Under the pieces are notes generated by a model that saw only the letters and a program-made list of their open reading frames with translations, was not told the origin of the DNA and made no database searches. A program made the position numbers and the translations under genes. A stretch of 64,000 nt of DNA. It comes from Trichosporon coremiiforme (Eukaryota > Basidiomycota > Tremellomycetes > Trichosporonales > Trichosporonaceae). The DNA lies in contig BCJJ01000019.1 of NCBI GenBank assembly GCA_039545355.1, positions 556,076 through 620,075 on the forward strand, given 5' to 3'. Position 1 is the stretch's first letter; each line of letters opens with the position of its first letter. Of this stretch, positions 12,461-21,835 are shown in pieces.

Positions 12461-13226
12461 ATGAACAGAGTAAGCTATGAGGTCTGACGGCCAAAGCTGA
12501 CAGCAGATATTCGGGACGAACAAGTCCAAGCCGAAGCCGAACCTGTCGGACGCAATCAACTCGGTGAGCCAGAGCTAGGCTACAACGGTCGTTGTAGCTG
12601 ACGGAACAGACGGACAGCCGGATCGGCACGATCGAGGTCAAGATCAAGAAGCTGGACAACGAGCTCGCGACGTACAAGGCGCAGATGGCTAAGCTGCGCG
12701 ACGGACCTGGCAAGGTGAGCTGACAACACTGTCTTCCAGCTAAAGCTCGCAGACAGCCGTGCAGCAGCGCGCGCTCCGGACGCTGAAGCAGAAGCGGATG
12801 TACGAGACGCAGCTTAACACGCTGCAGCAGCAGACGTTCAACATGGAGCAGGCGGCGATGACGACGGAGAACCTGAAGAACACGATGACGACGGTGGACG
12901 CGATGCGCGTCGCGAACAAGGAGATGAAGAAGCAGTACAAGGGCATCGACATTGACAAGATCGAGAGCATCCACTACGACATGGAGGACCTGATCGAGCA
13001 GGCGAACGAGATCCAGGAGTCGCTTGGGCGCTCGTACGGGGTGCCAGAGGAGATTGACGAGGACGACCTCCAGGCCGAGCTGGACGCTTTGGGCCTCGAC
13101 GACGACATCGGAGAGACCGAGGCGCCCTCGTACCTCCAGGACTCGACTGCGCTGCCCGACTTTGTTGACGCCGCGCCCGTCGAGGAGGAGGCACCGAAGC
13201 AGCCCGCAGCAGAGATCGCCCGATAA
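12461..13226 (+). CDS. VPS60: ESCRT-III subunit VPS60/CHMP5
   Basis: ESCRT-III accessory subunit acting with Vta1 to stimulate Vps4 during multivesicular body sorting. Four exons (12461-12469, 12507-12563, 12610-12714, 12753-13226) give 214 residues, the normal length. The 9-nt first exon encodes MNR; joined it reads [14 protein letters not shown], matching the MNRxFG start of CHMP5. Further matches: [20 protein letters not shown], the [19 protein letters not shown] helix, DANEIQE-type [16 protein letters not shown] and [12 protein letters not shown]. The acidic C-terminus holds the expected Vta1-contact helix region. The initiator would be missed by any single-frame caller. Confidence 0.96.
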
Positions 13227-13329
13227 GTTGCCACAAGTCGCACTGTCTGAGCGCTGTTACCACATGAGGAGAAGTACCCATAGTGCCAGTGAATGCATAT
13301 TGTACAGATTAGCCGTTAACTCTCGACGT

Positions 13330-14231
13330 CTAGAACTTGAGCTGCCGCGTGTCGACGCCCTTCATCGGTCCCTCGATACCCTCAACCACACCGGCAGAGG
13401 GCAGCGCGCCATCCGTCCCGTCCTTGGAGACGGCGACGAGACGGGGTCGCGCGCCAACACTTGTACAGAGGAGTCGGTACCGCGCACGAATCTGGGACAT
13501 GAGCGCGGCGAGGTCCGGCCCATCGTCCTCTGCTACTGGCTCTCCTCCTGCTGGTGTCGGGTTCGTAGTGGGGAACTCCGAGATGAGCTCGCGCAGCGTC
13601 TTGATGTGCATGGCCGTTCTGGGGTCAGCTCATTCGTCAGAATATGCGTAGCAGCCTGACACCCAGCCATTCGTCTGTGACGGCCCGCACGATCGTCTCG
13701 GCCAAGACGAGCGCATGCGCAGGTGTGCAGAGGTAGACTCACTTGGCATCCTTCCGTCCCGACCCGCCAGCAGCCGCCAGCTTGCGCTCAACGACAGCAG
13801 CGAAACCCTCGTAGAATCCGACCTCCTCCCAGATCTCCCACGCCTTCTCGAGTCCGAGCTGCCGCCCCTCAAACAGCCCGTGCAGTTTGCCGTGCGCGTG
13901 GCCGGCGGCGTAGCCCTCGTCATAGAACCTGGCGTCAGTTATCGCGATCGGTGTTATCCAGCTCGTGGTCCAGTTCCTTCCCCTCTACGACCGGGATCTG
14001 CACCTGAAGGGCTGCTGAAATCGCGGTCTTTCGACGGCTGCAAGGAAGGAAACAGATGACAGTCCACTGATGATGCTGGGTCTGCCTGGCGGTGATCATA
14101 AGAGGGAAGGGAGGGAAGACTCACTTCGACTCCAGGTTCACGGCGTGCTCCATGAAATCTTCCTCGGCCGCATCAGGATGTTCAATACCCATATCCTCAG
14201 GCTGGAGGTGGGGGTGTGGGTGGTCCTTCAT
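13330..14231 (-). CDS. LTO1: LTO1/ORAOV1 homologue (Yae1-type deca-GX3 protein)
   Basis: Lto1 works with Yae1 as the adaptor that delivers Fe-S clusters to the ABC ATPase Rli1 in ribosome biogenesis and recycling. Exons 14231-14125, 13928-13743 and 13618-13330 join to 193 residues. The deca-GX3 motif is clear across exon 2: DEGYAAGHAHGKLHGLFEGR, then GLEKAWEIWEEVGFYEGFAA. A C-terminal region follows with LISEFPTTNP, as in human ORAOV1, and the protein ends in ...LKF. An in-frame ATG lies 55 codons upstream (14396), but that stretch is tandem-repeat DNA, so 14231 is preferred. Confidence 0.9.
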
Positions 14232-14262
14232 GGTTGCGAATGTAGCGTAGCGTAGCTGGTAT

Positions 14263-14340
14263 CGATTCGAAGCGAGACTTATCAATTGAAGCGAGAAGTT
14301 GTCAATCGGAGCGAGACTTATCAATCGGAGCGAGACGTAG
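14263..14340. repeat. Four imperfect 19-20 bp tandem copies upstream of LTO1
   Basis: Four units of the type CAATYGRAGCGAGACTTAT (14263-14282, 14283-14302, 14303-14321, 14322-14340), starting about 30 bp upstream of the LTO1 start codon. They lie in the leader or promoter and could hold repeated protein-binding sites; that is inference. Confidence 0.75.
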
Positions 14341-15767
14341 CCGTTGCAATTGTGTAAAGGTAGTAGTGCAAAGCTCGGAAGAAGAGTCAGCGACACATGG
14401 ACGCCGAAATTCTGGCGTCGACGTCATGAGTCAGCTGTATGTCTGTGGCGTCGCCGCTGTTCTCCGATACTCTGTGCTCTGGCTCTGGAATTACATTTTG
14501 CAGGGAAGGGTATTAATGAAAGGGCTAATTGAGGGGTTGAGGGCGGATTAGGAATGTGCCCGTTCAACGTTCAAGTGTTGTGGCGTGAGTCTATGCTCTT
14601 ACGCACAGAACACTGCGCACAGAGCACCAAAGGGGCCAAGGGGACGTAGAGCAGACTCCTGCAGCTTGTGCCTGCAGATCGCGCTCTGTCCTCTTCATAA
14701 CGTGCCATGATCGAGGCTGGTCACTGGCGCTTGACCACTCCTCGCTCCTCCTCACAGCACAGCTGGTATGAACTGGATGGAGGTACGCCAAGCTTTCGCT
14801 GATCTGCACGCTGCAGGCGCTGCGCATCCGGGCGCCGAGACTGTCACACGTTTCTTTCTTAGGTTACGGTCTCGGGTGCTGGAACGCTGGAAACCAACAC
14901 CTGTCACTCGAGTCTAACCCAGATGGACAGACTGGTTCCCCCGCTGTTGCGGCGGTCAGGCGGTCAAGCAGTCTGGTCATCCACCCCTTATGTTTCATCC
15001 CTCGAATTCTGACTCCTCTCTCCCTACCTCTGCCCTCCTCTGCCCTCCTCTGCCCTCCTCTGCCCTCCTCTGCCCTCCTCTGCCCTCCTCTGCCCTCCTC
15101 TGCCCTCCTCTGCCCTCCTCTGCCCTCCTCTGCCCTCCTCTGCCCTCCTCTGCCCTCCTCTGCCCTCCTCTGCCCTCCTCTGCCCTCCTCTGCCCTCCTC
15201 TGCCCTCCTCTGCCCTCCTCTGCCCTCCTCTGCCCCAGCTTTCTCGCTGACCCTCGCTGGAACTCTGGTACGGGCGCACGGGTGTCTCCCTCACTGGGTC
15301 ACTGGCGTTGGTACATGGGCGTAGCGCAGACATGAGGACAACTACAGGCACGTAGGCACAGCTCTCCCACGTTCCATTCTTTCCTTTCCCGGTGCCCTGC
15401 AGCGGTCATCACTGCCCTCGCCATCGCATGCACGTCACGAGTTGCCACCGACTTGGCAGCTTAGCGCGGGCCCATGCACGCGCCGCAGCACCATTGTTCC
15501 ACGTCCTGTCTCGTCAGCTGCCGGGCTGTGACTGCCCTCAGATAACCCAGCTGGATTGAATGCTAGCTGGGAAAGCAGCATCGCATCAGCTACCTCGCGA
15601 TCTGGCGGCCGCTCGGCGCGTGTAGCAGAAAGCGTATGCATAAGCGTCCATTTGTTCGTACAACGATGAGAAAGAAGGAAAGCAGGACAGAAGAGAGAAT
15701 CCGAGATCCAGAGACCGAAACCAATACCAGAGAGACCGGGAGACCAAGAACCACTTGAGACACGAGG
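14341..15767. other. Intergenic between LTO1 and TVP38
   Basis: No supported gene in about 1.4 kb. The main feature is the 20-copy minisatellite at 15031-15230. Frames running through that repeat are artefacts of its 10-bp period. Confidence 0.6.
15031..15230. repeat. Minisatellite: 20 perfect copies of TGCCCTCCTC
   Basis: Twenty uninterrupted, identical 10-bp units, flanked by a degenerate copy (TCCCTACCTC) on the left and a truncated one on the right. One strand is almost pure pyrimidine apart from one G per unit; the other reads GAGGAGGGCA. The total lack of divergence suggests recent expansion or homogenisation. Confidence 0.98.
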
Positions 15768-17417
15768 CTAGTCCGAGCGGACGCCCTCCTCGAGGCTGTT
15801 ACGCGCGAGGAAGGGCTGCTCGTCCTCTGGCCCGAGGCCGCGCTCGCGGTCCCGCGTCTCGTCCTGCGCCTTCTTGATCGCGCGCTTCGCCAGGTGCGTC
15901 AGATACACGAAGAGCACGCCGCAGAGGAAGATGCCGCCCCAGGTCATGGCGACCTTGAGCGTCTCGTGCTGCGAGTCGGCCTCGTGCGGCTCCGGGATGC
16001 GGTCCTCGTCCACTGGCGCCGCGCCGTAGGCCGCAGACAGGTCGTGGATTCCGGCCCCCATCCAGGTGTGCAAAATCAGCTTGCACAGGCTGATCGCGGT
16101 GCACGCTGTATACGTCTTGAGCGAGAGCGAGGGCGCGGACGCGAGCACAACATTCAGCAGGTTGTACGGGTACGGCGCGATGCGGATGAGGAGAAGCAAG
16201 TGCGGGTTGGCGGGGATGATCTGCAGCAGAGACGTCGCGGTTGGGGAAGAAGCCAGACTGCGGGCGTCAGTTGCTGCAGGCTGCCAATCAACTTACCTTC
16301 TCGTGACGGCATCCCGGAGAACTGTGCGGGAAACGACAAACACGACGACGGCGCCGACCAGACTCGCGACATAGCTCGCGATGAACCCGTACCACGCTCC
16401 GAACGTGTAGCCGGACAGAACGATCAATGTCGAGTACAGCGGGAGCGGCGGGATGGTCGTGATGAAGATGAGCACACCAAACACGACGAGGCCCTGGTAG
16501 CCCATGTCGTGCAGGACCTTGGAGAGGTGGTCGAGGGCTGCGGAACGGGGTCAGCGCGCAAAGTCCCGCACACACAAATCCAACTACACAACTGAGACTG
16601 CGGAGACACGCCGATCGGACGGGACGGCGCCCCGGCGCCCCGGCTGCTGCGGCTGCGCAGGCGCGACTCTTGACTCACCTGAGAACAACTCGCCCTTCCA
16701 GAACGCAGCGGCGGCGATGAAACCGAGGGTCGTGAGGACCCAGCCGACAATCAGCCCCCGTCCGAGAGCACCACTCTTGTTGCCGCAGCTGAGGCGGTCG
16801 CGGGCGGCGCGAAGGACGAGGCGTCCGACGGGGCGAGACGGCTGGACGTGGCCGTGGTGCTCGTAGGCGTTCTGGGACGCGAAGCGGGGATGCTGGTGGT
16901 CGACGGTGATGTTGTGCGACCACGCCGGCGGGAAGACGGGGGTCTGGGCGCGCGGGGTGCCGACCGACGAGCTGCTCGAGGACCGGGACTTCTCCTCGAA
17001 CTCGACGGATAAGCTGCGCGAACTCATGGAGGCGGGGCGGCTTAGCCGTCTCACTTCGACGCTGGGCCTGTGCTCAGATAGCGACGCGCGGTGGTGGCCG
17101 CCGCCATTAACAGGGGACGCTCGTGATCGCGGGCGAGCAGACGACGCAGGCAGGTGGTGGAAACTGTAGCCGTCGTCCGTGCGGTGATGCAGAAAGGTTG
17201 GGCGCTGGGCGGCGGACGCGGGTGACGGGGAGATGGGAGAGGAGTTGATGGAGTCGGGAATCGTGATGGTGAAGGGGAGCTTGTTGGCTTTGTTTGCCTG
17301 CGAGTGCGGCTTGGTCGCAATCGAGGCCATCTGCACCGAGCCGTCAGGCCGGTGCGTGGTCTGGGTGGCGGTGACAGAGGACACCATGGCGTATGGTGCG
17401 TATGGCACGTATGGCAC
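15768..17417 (-). CDS. TVP38: Golgi VTT-domain membrane protein TVP38
   Basis: TVP38/TMEM64-family Golgi membrane protein of the VTT (DedA-like) superfamily. Exons 17417-16679, 16537-16297 and 16257-15768 give 489 residues. The first 240 residues are a disordered Ser/Pro/His-rich cytosolic tail; a first transmembrane helix is GLIVGWVLTTLGFIAAAAF. The VTT core follows: FGVLIFITTIPPLPLYSTL, SGYTFGAWYGFIASYVAS, then RIAPYPYNLLNVVLAS and LCKLILHTWMGAGI, and a last helix GGIFLCGVLFVYLTHLA. The C-terminus is charged. The coding start sits in 9-bp repeats (MPYVPYAPYAM), so an alternative start about 10 codons in is possible. Membership is firm; the transport role is only known generally for the family. 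Confidence 0.92.
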
Positions 17418-18403
17418 GTACGGTGCACTGGTGCGCTGGCGTGTGTGGGTGCTACAGAGTGTGCAGTGCGATGCGGTAGTGCGAGGCAGGTGTGATTTCT
17501 GGGTCGTCTACCGCCAAGTCATGTTAGATGGCCTGGAGCGGTGGAATATAGGAACGTTTGAACGTGGAAATCGATCCGGCGGCGAGAGCGACCGAAGGCT
17601 GTGAGATCTGGCTGGGCTGGCGAGGTCGAAGGTCAGTGTGAAAGAATGAATGGCGAGGAAACGTGCAAATGCAGTAGTGTGATTGTGTGCGAAGTAGCGA
17701 AGGGAGAGAGAGAATGCGAGAGAGAGAGAGAGATAGTGCGGTCGACTTGGTCGTTCTAGTGGGAGATGACGCCTGGTAGGTGTACTGCCCATGGCTGCGA
17801 TCCCCACGATCCACGAGCGGCGGCGTGCGCTGGTGCACTGGATACCTGGATTCATCCTACAAGCTATAGCCAGGCGTGCCGCGGTCCGGGTAGGTCCAGA
17901 TCGGGCCAAGCGTTAGCCAGCCCATCCCAGGCTATGGCAGGCCATGGCAGGCCAGTTGGGCCAGTTGGGCCGGGTTGGGCCATGCCATGCGCCTCTCCGC
18001 AGTCGATCATCGAAACCCAAGATGGTCCCGTCCGTTGCCACCCCCTTGACCCTCAGCACTCGCGCCTGCCCTTTTGAGTCCTCTGTCCCTGTGCGTAACC
18101 CTTGACCCGGTAGGCCGACAACGCAGCGTACGCAACTGTGCATGTCGTGACCTGTGCTGCGACTCGGCGCCGTCTGTCTGTCTGCGCTTTGCGTCGTTGT
18201 GTGCATATGTGCAGTCCATAGTCCATGCAAGCAGCTGTGCAAAACAACTCGGACAGTTCGGTTCGGGATCTCGACACCGCCCACAACCGCAACAGCCGCA
18301 GAGAGCCGTGCAGCGTCTACCTGCAGCTACCTGCAGGATCGTATGCCGTATGTGCCGGGCTGGCCGGGCTGGGTTAATGGGTCAATGGGTTCTGCCGTCG
18401 TCG

Positions 18404-18443
18404 GCTGAGCCAGGTTGAGCCAGGTTAAGCCAGGCTGAGCCAC
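18404..18443. repeat. Four 10-bp units (GTTGAGCCAG type)
   Basis: GCTGAGCCAG, GTTGAGCCAG, GTTAAGCCAG and GCTGAGCCAC follow one another without a gap. Intergenic. Confidence 0.85.
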
Positions 18444-18840
18444 CCTTCTTAACCTGAGTGAGCTTCCTATCCGTTCCCCGCGCCGCCATTGGGTCTCCCC
18501 ATGTCCCGTTCCTAATCTGTACCTGCGCAGATCACAGGTTAGGACACAGTTAAGGATATCCTTGTCGGCCTTGTAGTATATGTGCAGGACATAGACAGGA
18601 CTGTGCAGGACACGTCCGAAATTTTTCTGGCTGATACGTCAGGTGCATACGTGCATGCAGACACGCACAGAATGCTCCGGTGTGCGCAGCCACGGACACT
18701 GATTGAAGCAATCGCTGCGCCGAACACCCTGCCCGACCTATGCGCCGGGCAATCAAGTGTGCGTCCAATGTGCGCTGGAATGCTGTCACATCGGGTACTG
18801 CTGCAAGGCGTCGTCATCAGCGCCTCCGCTCGCCTCCGAC

Positions 18841-18880
18841 GCGGTCCAGTGTGGTCCAGTGTGGTCCAGTGTGGTCTAGT
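18841..18880. repeat. Four 10-bp units (GTGGTCCAGT type)
   Basis: GCGGTCCAGT, GTGGTCCAGT twice, then GTGGTCTAGT. Intergenic, with the same unit length as the other minisatellites in the window. Confidence 0.85.
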
Positions 18881-19411
18881 GTGCATAGTGTACACGCCAG
18901 ATGACCGAATGGGCAAAAATGGGTGCAGCCATGTACCAAACGGGCACAGGGATGCACCGAATAGCACTCTAGGTCGCATAGCTCGTTCAGACCCACACAC
19001 TGGTCTGGAACGTACCCAATCCAGGTCTGGCCTGGAAGCTCGAACGACAGTCAATACAGCAATTCCCACTGCAGCTCAGGCTATCAGGCTATCAGGCAAT
19101 CAGGCTAGCGCCAATGCCGCAGCCATCAGCACATCAGCACTGCCTGCGACTGCGCATTGGTGGCGTCCGTCCAACTTGCCTCCGCAATCCACTTCAAGGC
19201 ACAGAGAGAACAGTCGTGTCACCTGATCATCGATCGCTGTGCAGTGCAATGCGCTCTGTGCGTAAAGTGCAGAGTAATGGGGGCGGCGCATCATTTGGTG
19301 CTGTGCGCTGTGCGCTGTGCTGACTGTATGCAGAAATGCTACTTGTACAAATATGATGTATACGCCCGGACACGATGCAATAAATGAGAAGTGAGATGGT
19401 AATATCGGTCC

Positions 19412-20945
19412 TCAGTCCTTCAGATTCATGATGATGGGGGGCATCTCGGCGGTGGCGAGCTTGCGCGCTGCCTCCTGATCCCTCACCCTCTGGCGTTTCG
19501 CCAGTTTGCGCGCGCGTCGCTTCTCCTTCTTGTCGAGTTCGCTCTCGCGCTGCTCGATGCGCTCCAGGCGGAGGCGTTTCTCCTCGAGGCTGATCGCGCG
19601 CTCCTCGAGCTTGCGCTCCTGCTTCGCCTTGATCTTATTCTCGCGCCGCTTTATCACCTCCACGATCGGGGGCAGGAACGTCTTCCCCAGCCCCGCCATT
19701 TCGGCGCGCAGCTTCACCATCTGGACCAGCATCCGGTTCAATGGCGTTGCAACGCCCAGCTTGACACCCAAAGCGACGAAGAAGCCGTTGATGTAGTCGA
19801 TCTCCGTGTCCCGACCCACGCGTACGTCCATCGCCATAGACGACGTGTTGTCCTGCGTCTGCGTCGCTATCGACTTGATCCGGTCCTCCAGGCTCGTCGC
19901 CGAGAAGAGACGCATGACCTCTGGCTCTGGGGGGTGCCCGCCGGCAAGATTGCGCAGGTACGCCTGTAGGACGGCGCTCGTCTCGGCCGCCGTCTGCTTG
20001 ATGAGCTGAAATCCGGGGGAGGACCGCACCAGGTCGCCGTTGCGCATGAAGCCACCGCCGAGGGAGGCCGTCAGCGCGTTGATGCTCGCATTCACCGCGA
20101 CCTTGAGCAGCAGCTCGTGGTATATGTTTGCCATCGGGAGGAGCTCGGGGTTGAGCTCCGTCATGGAGAGGAAGGCGTTGAGGGTCTCGCGTACGTTCGG
20201 CTCGGCGTTGAGCTTCGGCAAGGGGTACGTTGGGGCTACCGGCTGGCCGACGCTCGGGATGCTGTTCGCCGCCGCGCCCCAGAGCCAGCGGTCGTACGAG
20301 GTCTTCCCCCGCGGGTCCGGCACGACGCCGAGCTTCAGCGCCCCCTCGCCTGGCCTGGTCATGTGCAAGACCGACCCGTACCGTTCACCAGGCGTCACGC
20401 CGTGCGTGGTCGTGCCGAGGATGAACTGCGGTCGAAGTCCCGGGTCAGGCCAGTACTTGGCGCAGAGCTCGTCGTACACGCCCATCCCATTCTGAAGAAG
20501 CGTAATAACCGAGCTCGGCCTGAGGCGGTCCGCAATCTCGCCGACGGCATGAGACGTACCCTGCGCCTTCGTGCAGACGATCAGAGAGTCGATCGGCCCG
20601 CCCTTCGACACCGGGATACCCTGCTCCTCCAGCTCCGACTTGAAATGCTCCTTCGTTGGCCACTCGGCTTTCGTCAGGTCAACGACATAGCCGGACGACG
20701 TCGTCGTGTGCCCCTGCCGGGTAACCTCCAGCGTCAACTTGCGCTCCTTGTCGATCTCCGACTTGGTCTTGTCCTTTCCGCGGAGTGTTTTGGCTCGCCG
20801 CTGGAGGAGGTTGACCTCGGCCGAGGGCACGGCTCGGCGCAGGTTGTGCGCAACGAGCGTCCCGATGGAGCCGATGCCTAGCTGAGGGGTTAGCTTTAGC
20901 CTCCTGGGTTTGTAGCTGAGTTGTACGTACGACATGGAAACGCAT
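19412..20945 (-). CDS. 2-dehydropantoate 2-reductase (ketopantoate reductase) family
   Basis: NADPH-dependent reductase of the PanE/ApbA family; the pantothenate step is its classical role, but fungi have paralogues. A 15-nt first exon (20945-20931) and a long second exon (20881-19412) give 494 residues. Spliced, the N-terminus reads MRFHVLGIGSIGTLVAHNLR, the expected nucleotide-binding start with GxGxxG. Reading straight through the 49-nt intron would give a wrong N-terminus. Catalytic region LLLKVAVNASINALTA carries the family Lys and Asn. The last 85 residues are a charged coiled coil (ENKIKAKQERKLEERAISLE...), an extension beyond the catalytic fold. Divergent from the GYF gene. Confidence 0.88.
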
Positions 20946-21835
20946 GGTCTGGTGAGCAAGTCGGCGCTCGGGTTTGTTGTTGCAATCGACCGGCAATGGA
21001 CGATGCGGTGAGCAAGTTGGTCTGCCTCGGCGGACTGCGGGTCTAACTCCGAACCGCCGTATATGAGTACTGGCCCTTAAGCATAGATTCGGCGCAAGGT
21101 GGAGGCGAGTTAATGGAAGCAAAACCACGTGATGCAATTTGGTACCTGGCAGACGAGCTGTCCCTCCTGGCTGGCTCTGGCTGGCTCTGGCTGGCTCTGG
21201 CTGGCTCTGGCTGGCTCTGGCTGGCTCTGGCTGGCTCTGGCTGGCTCTGGCTGGCTCTGGCTGGCTCTGGCTGGCTCTGCGTATGCTGGGCGCTGGCCAC
21301 TCACAACCAAAAGTTGGTCCCAAGGCAAGGCACCAGCCAAAGGCAAACCAGAGCGTGCAGCAGCTCATTCAGTAGTCTTCGTCCACTGGCACCATCCTAC
21401 TCGTCACTTCTCTATTCCTCTCTTTGCCCCCCCCTTGTCCCCTCGACTCGTCCGACGCATACGACTCACGCATCCGCATCTGCCCCAACCCATCTTCCCA
21501 AACGTGAGCATCGCCCCAACCGAGTCTGCGCTCTTTTTTTCCTGCTACGTCTTCTGCTGCACGACCGTGTCGCAAGCCCTTATTTCGTCAAACGCGTAAC
21601 AAAGTTATGTCTGCCATTGTCTCGGAGCCCTGGAGCGCAATTTTCTTGTTTTGGTCTTGAGCGCTCCTCAACACACATCAACATCACCGCACCTCGCTGT
21701 TCACAGCGCACTCGCGTGAAACAGCTCCCCCACCCCTCCTTTGCGTGCTTTCGCTTCCTCTCATCATCCTGTCCACACCCCGTTTCGCTGTCCCATCACT
21801 TTTCAACAAGCCCAGTTACTCACACCTCGCTCAGA
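20946..21835. promoter_or_regulatory. Divergent promoter, reductase / GYF gene, with CACGTG and minisatellite
   Basis: About 890 bp. Contains CACGTG at 21126-21131 (as ATCACGTG on the minus strand, the extended Cbf1-type form) and, 40 bp away, the 11-copy 10-bp repeat. The last 400 bp before the GYF start are CT-rich, as expected for a leader. The factor is inferred. Confidence 0.45.
21171..21280. repeat. Minisatellite: 11 copies of CTGGCTCTGG
   Basis: Ten perfect 10-bp units plus an eleventh with one change at its last base. It lies in the divergent promoter, about 230 bp upstream of the reductase start and 560 bp upstream of the GYF start. Open frames through it are periodic artefacts. Confidence 0.97.

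Larger units (their letters stand above)
17418..19411. other. 2-kb intergenic region rich in short tandem repeats
   Basis: No supported gene between the TVP38 start and the reductase stop. It has many short direct repeats of 8-10 bp: a GGCAGGCCATGGCAGGCC cluster near 17930-17970, four GTTGAGCCAG-type units at 18404-18443, four GTGGTCCAGT units at 18841-18880, and four CAGGCTAT-type 8-bp units near 19074-19105. Codon pattern is poor in every frame. Confidence 0.6.

Noticed and set aside
15031..15230. CRISPR-like array
   Set aside because: Units are directly adjacent with no spacers, and the genome is eukaryotic.
14990..15351. Repetitive open frames on both strands
   Set aside because: They only reflect the 10-bp minisatellite, which has no stop codon in any phase.
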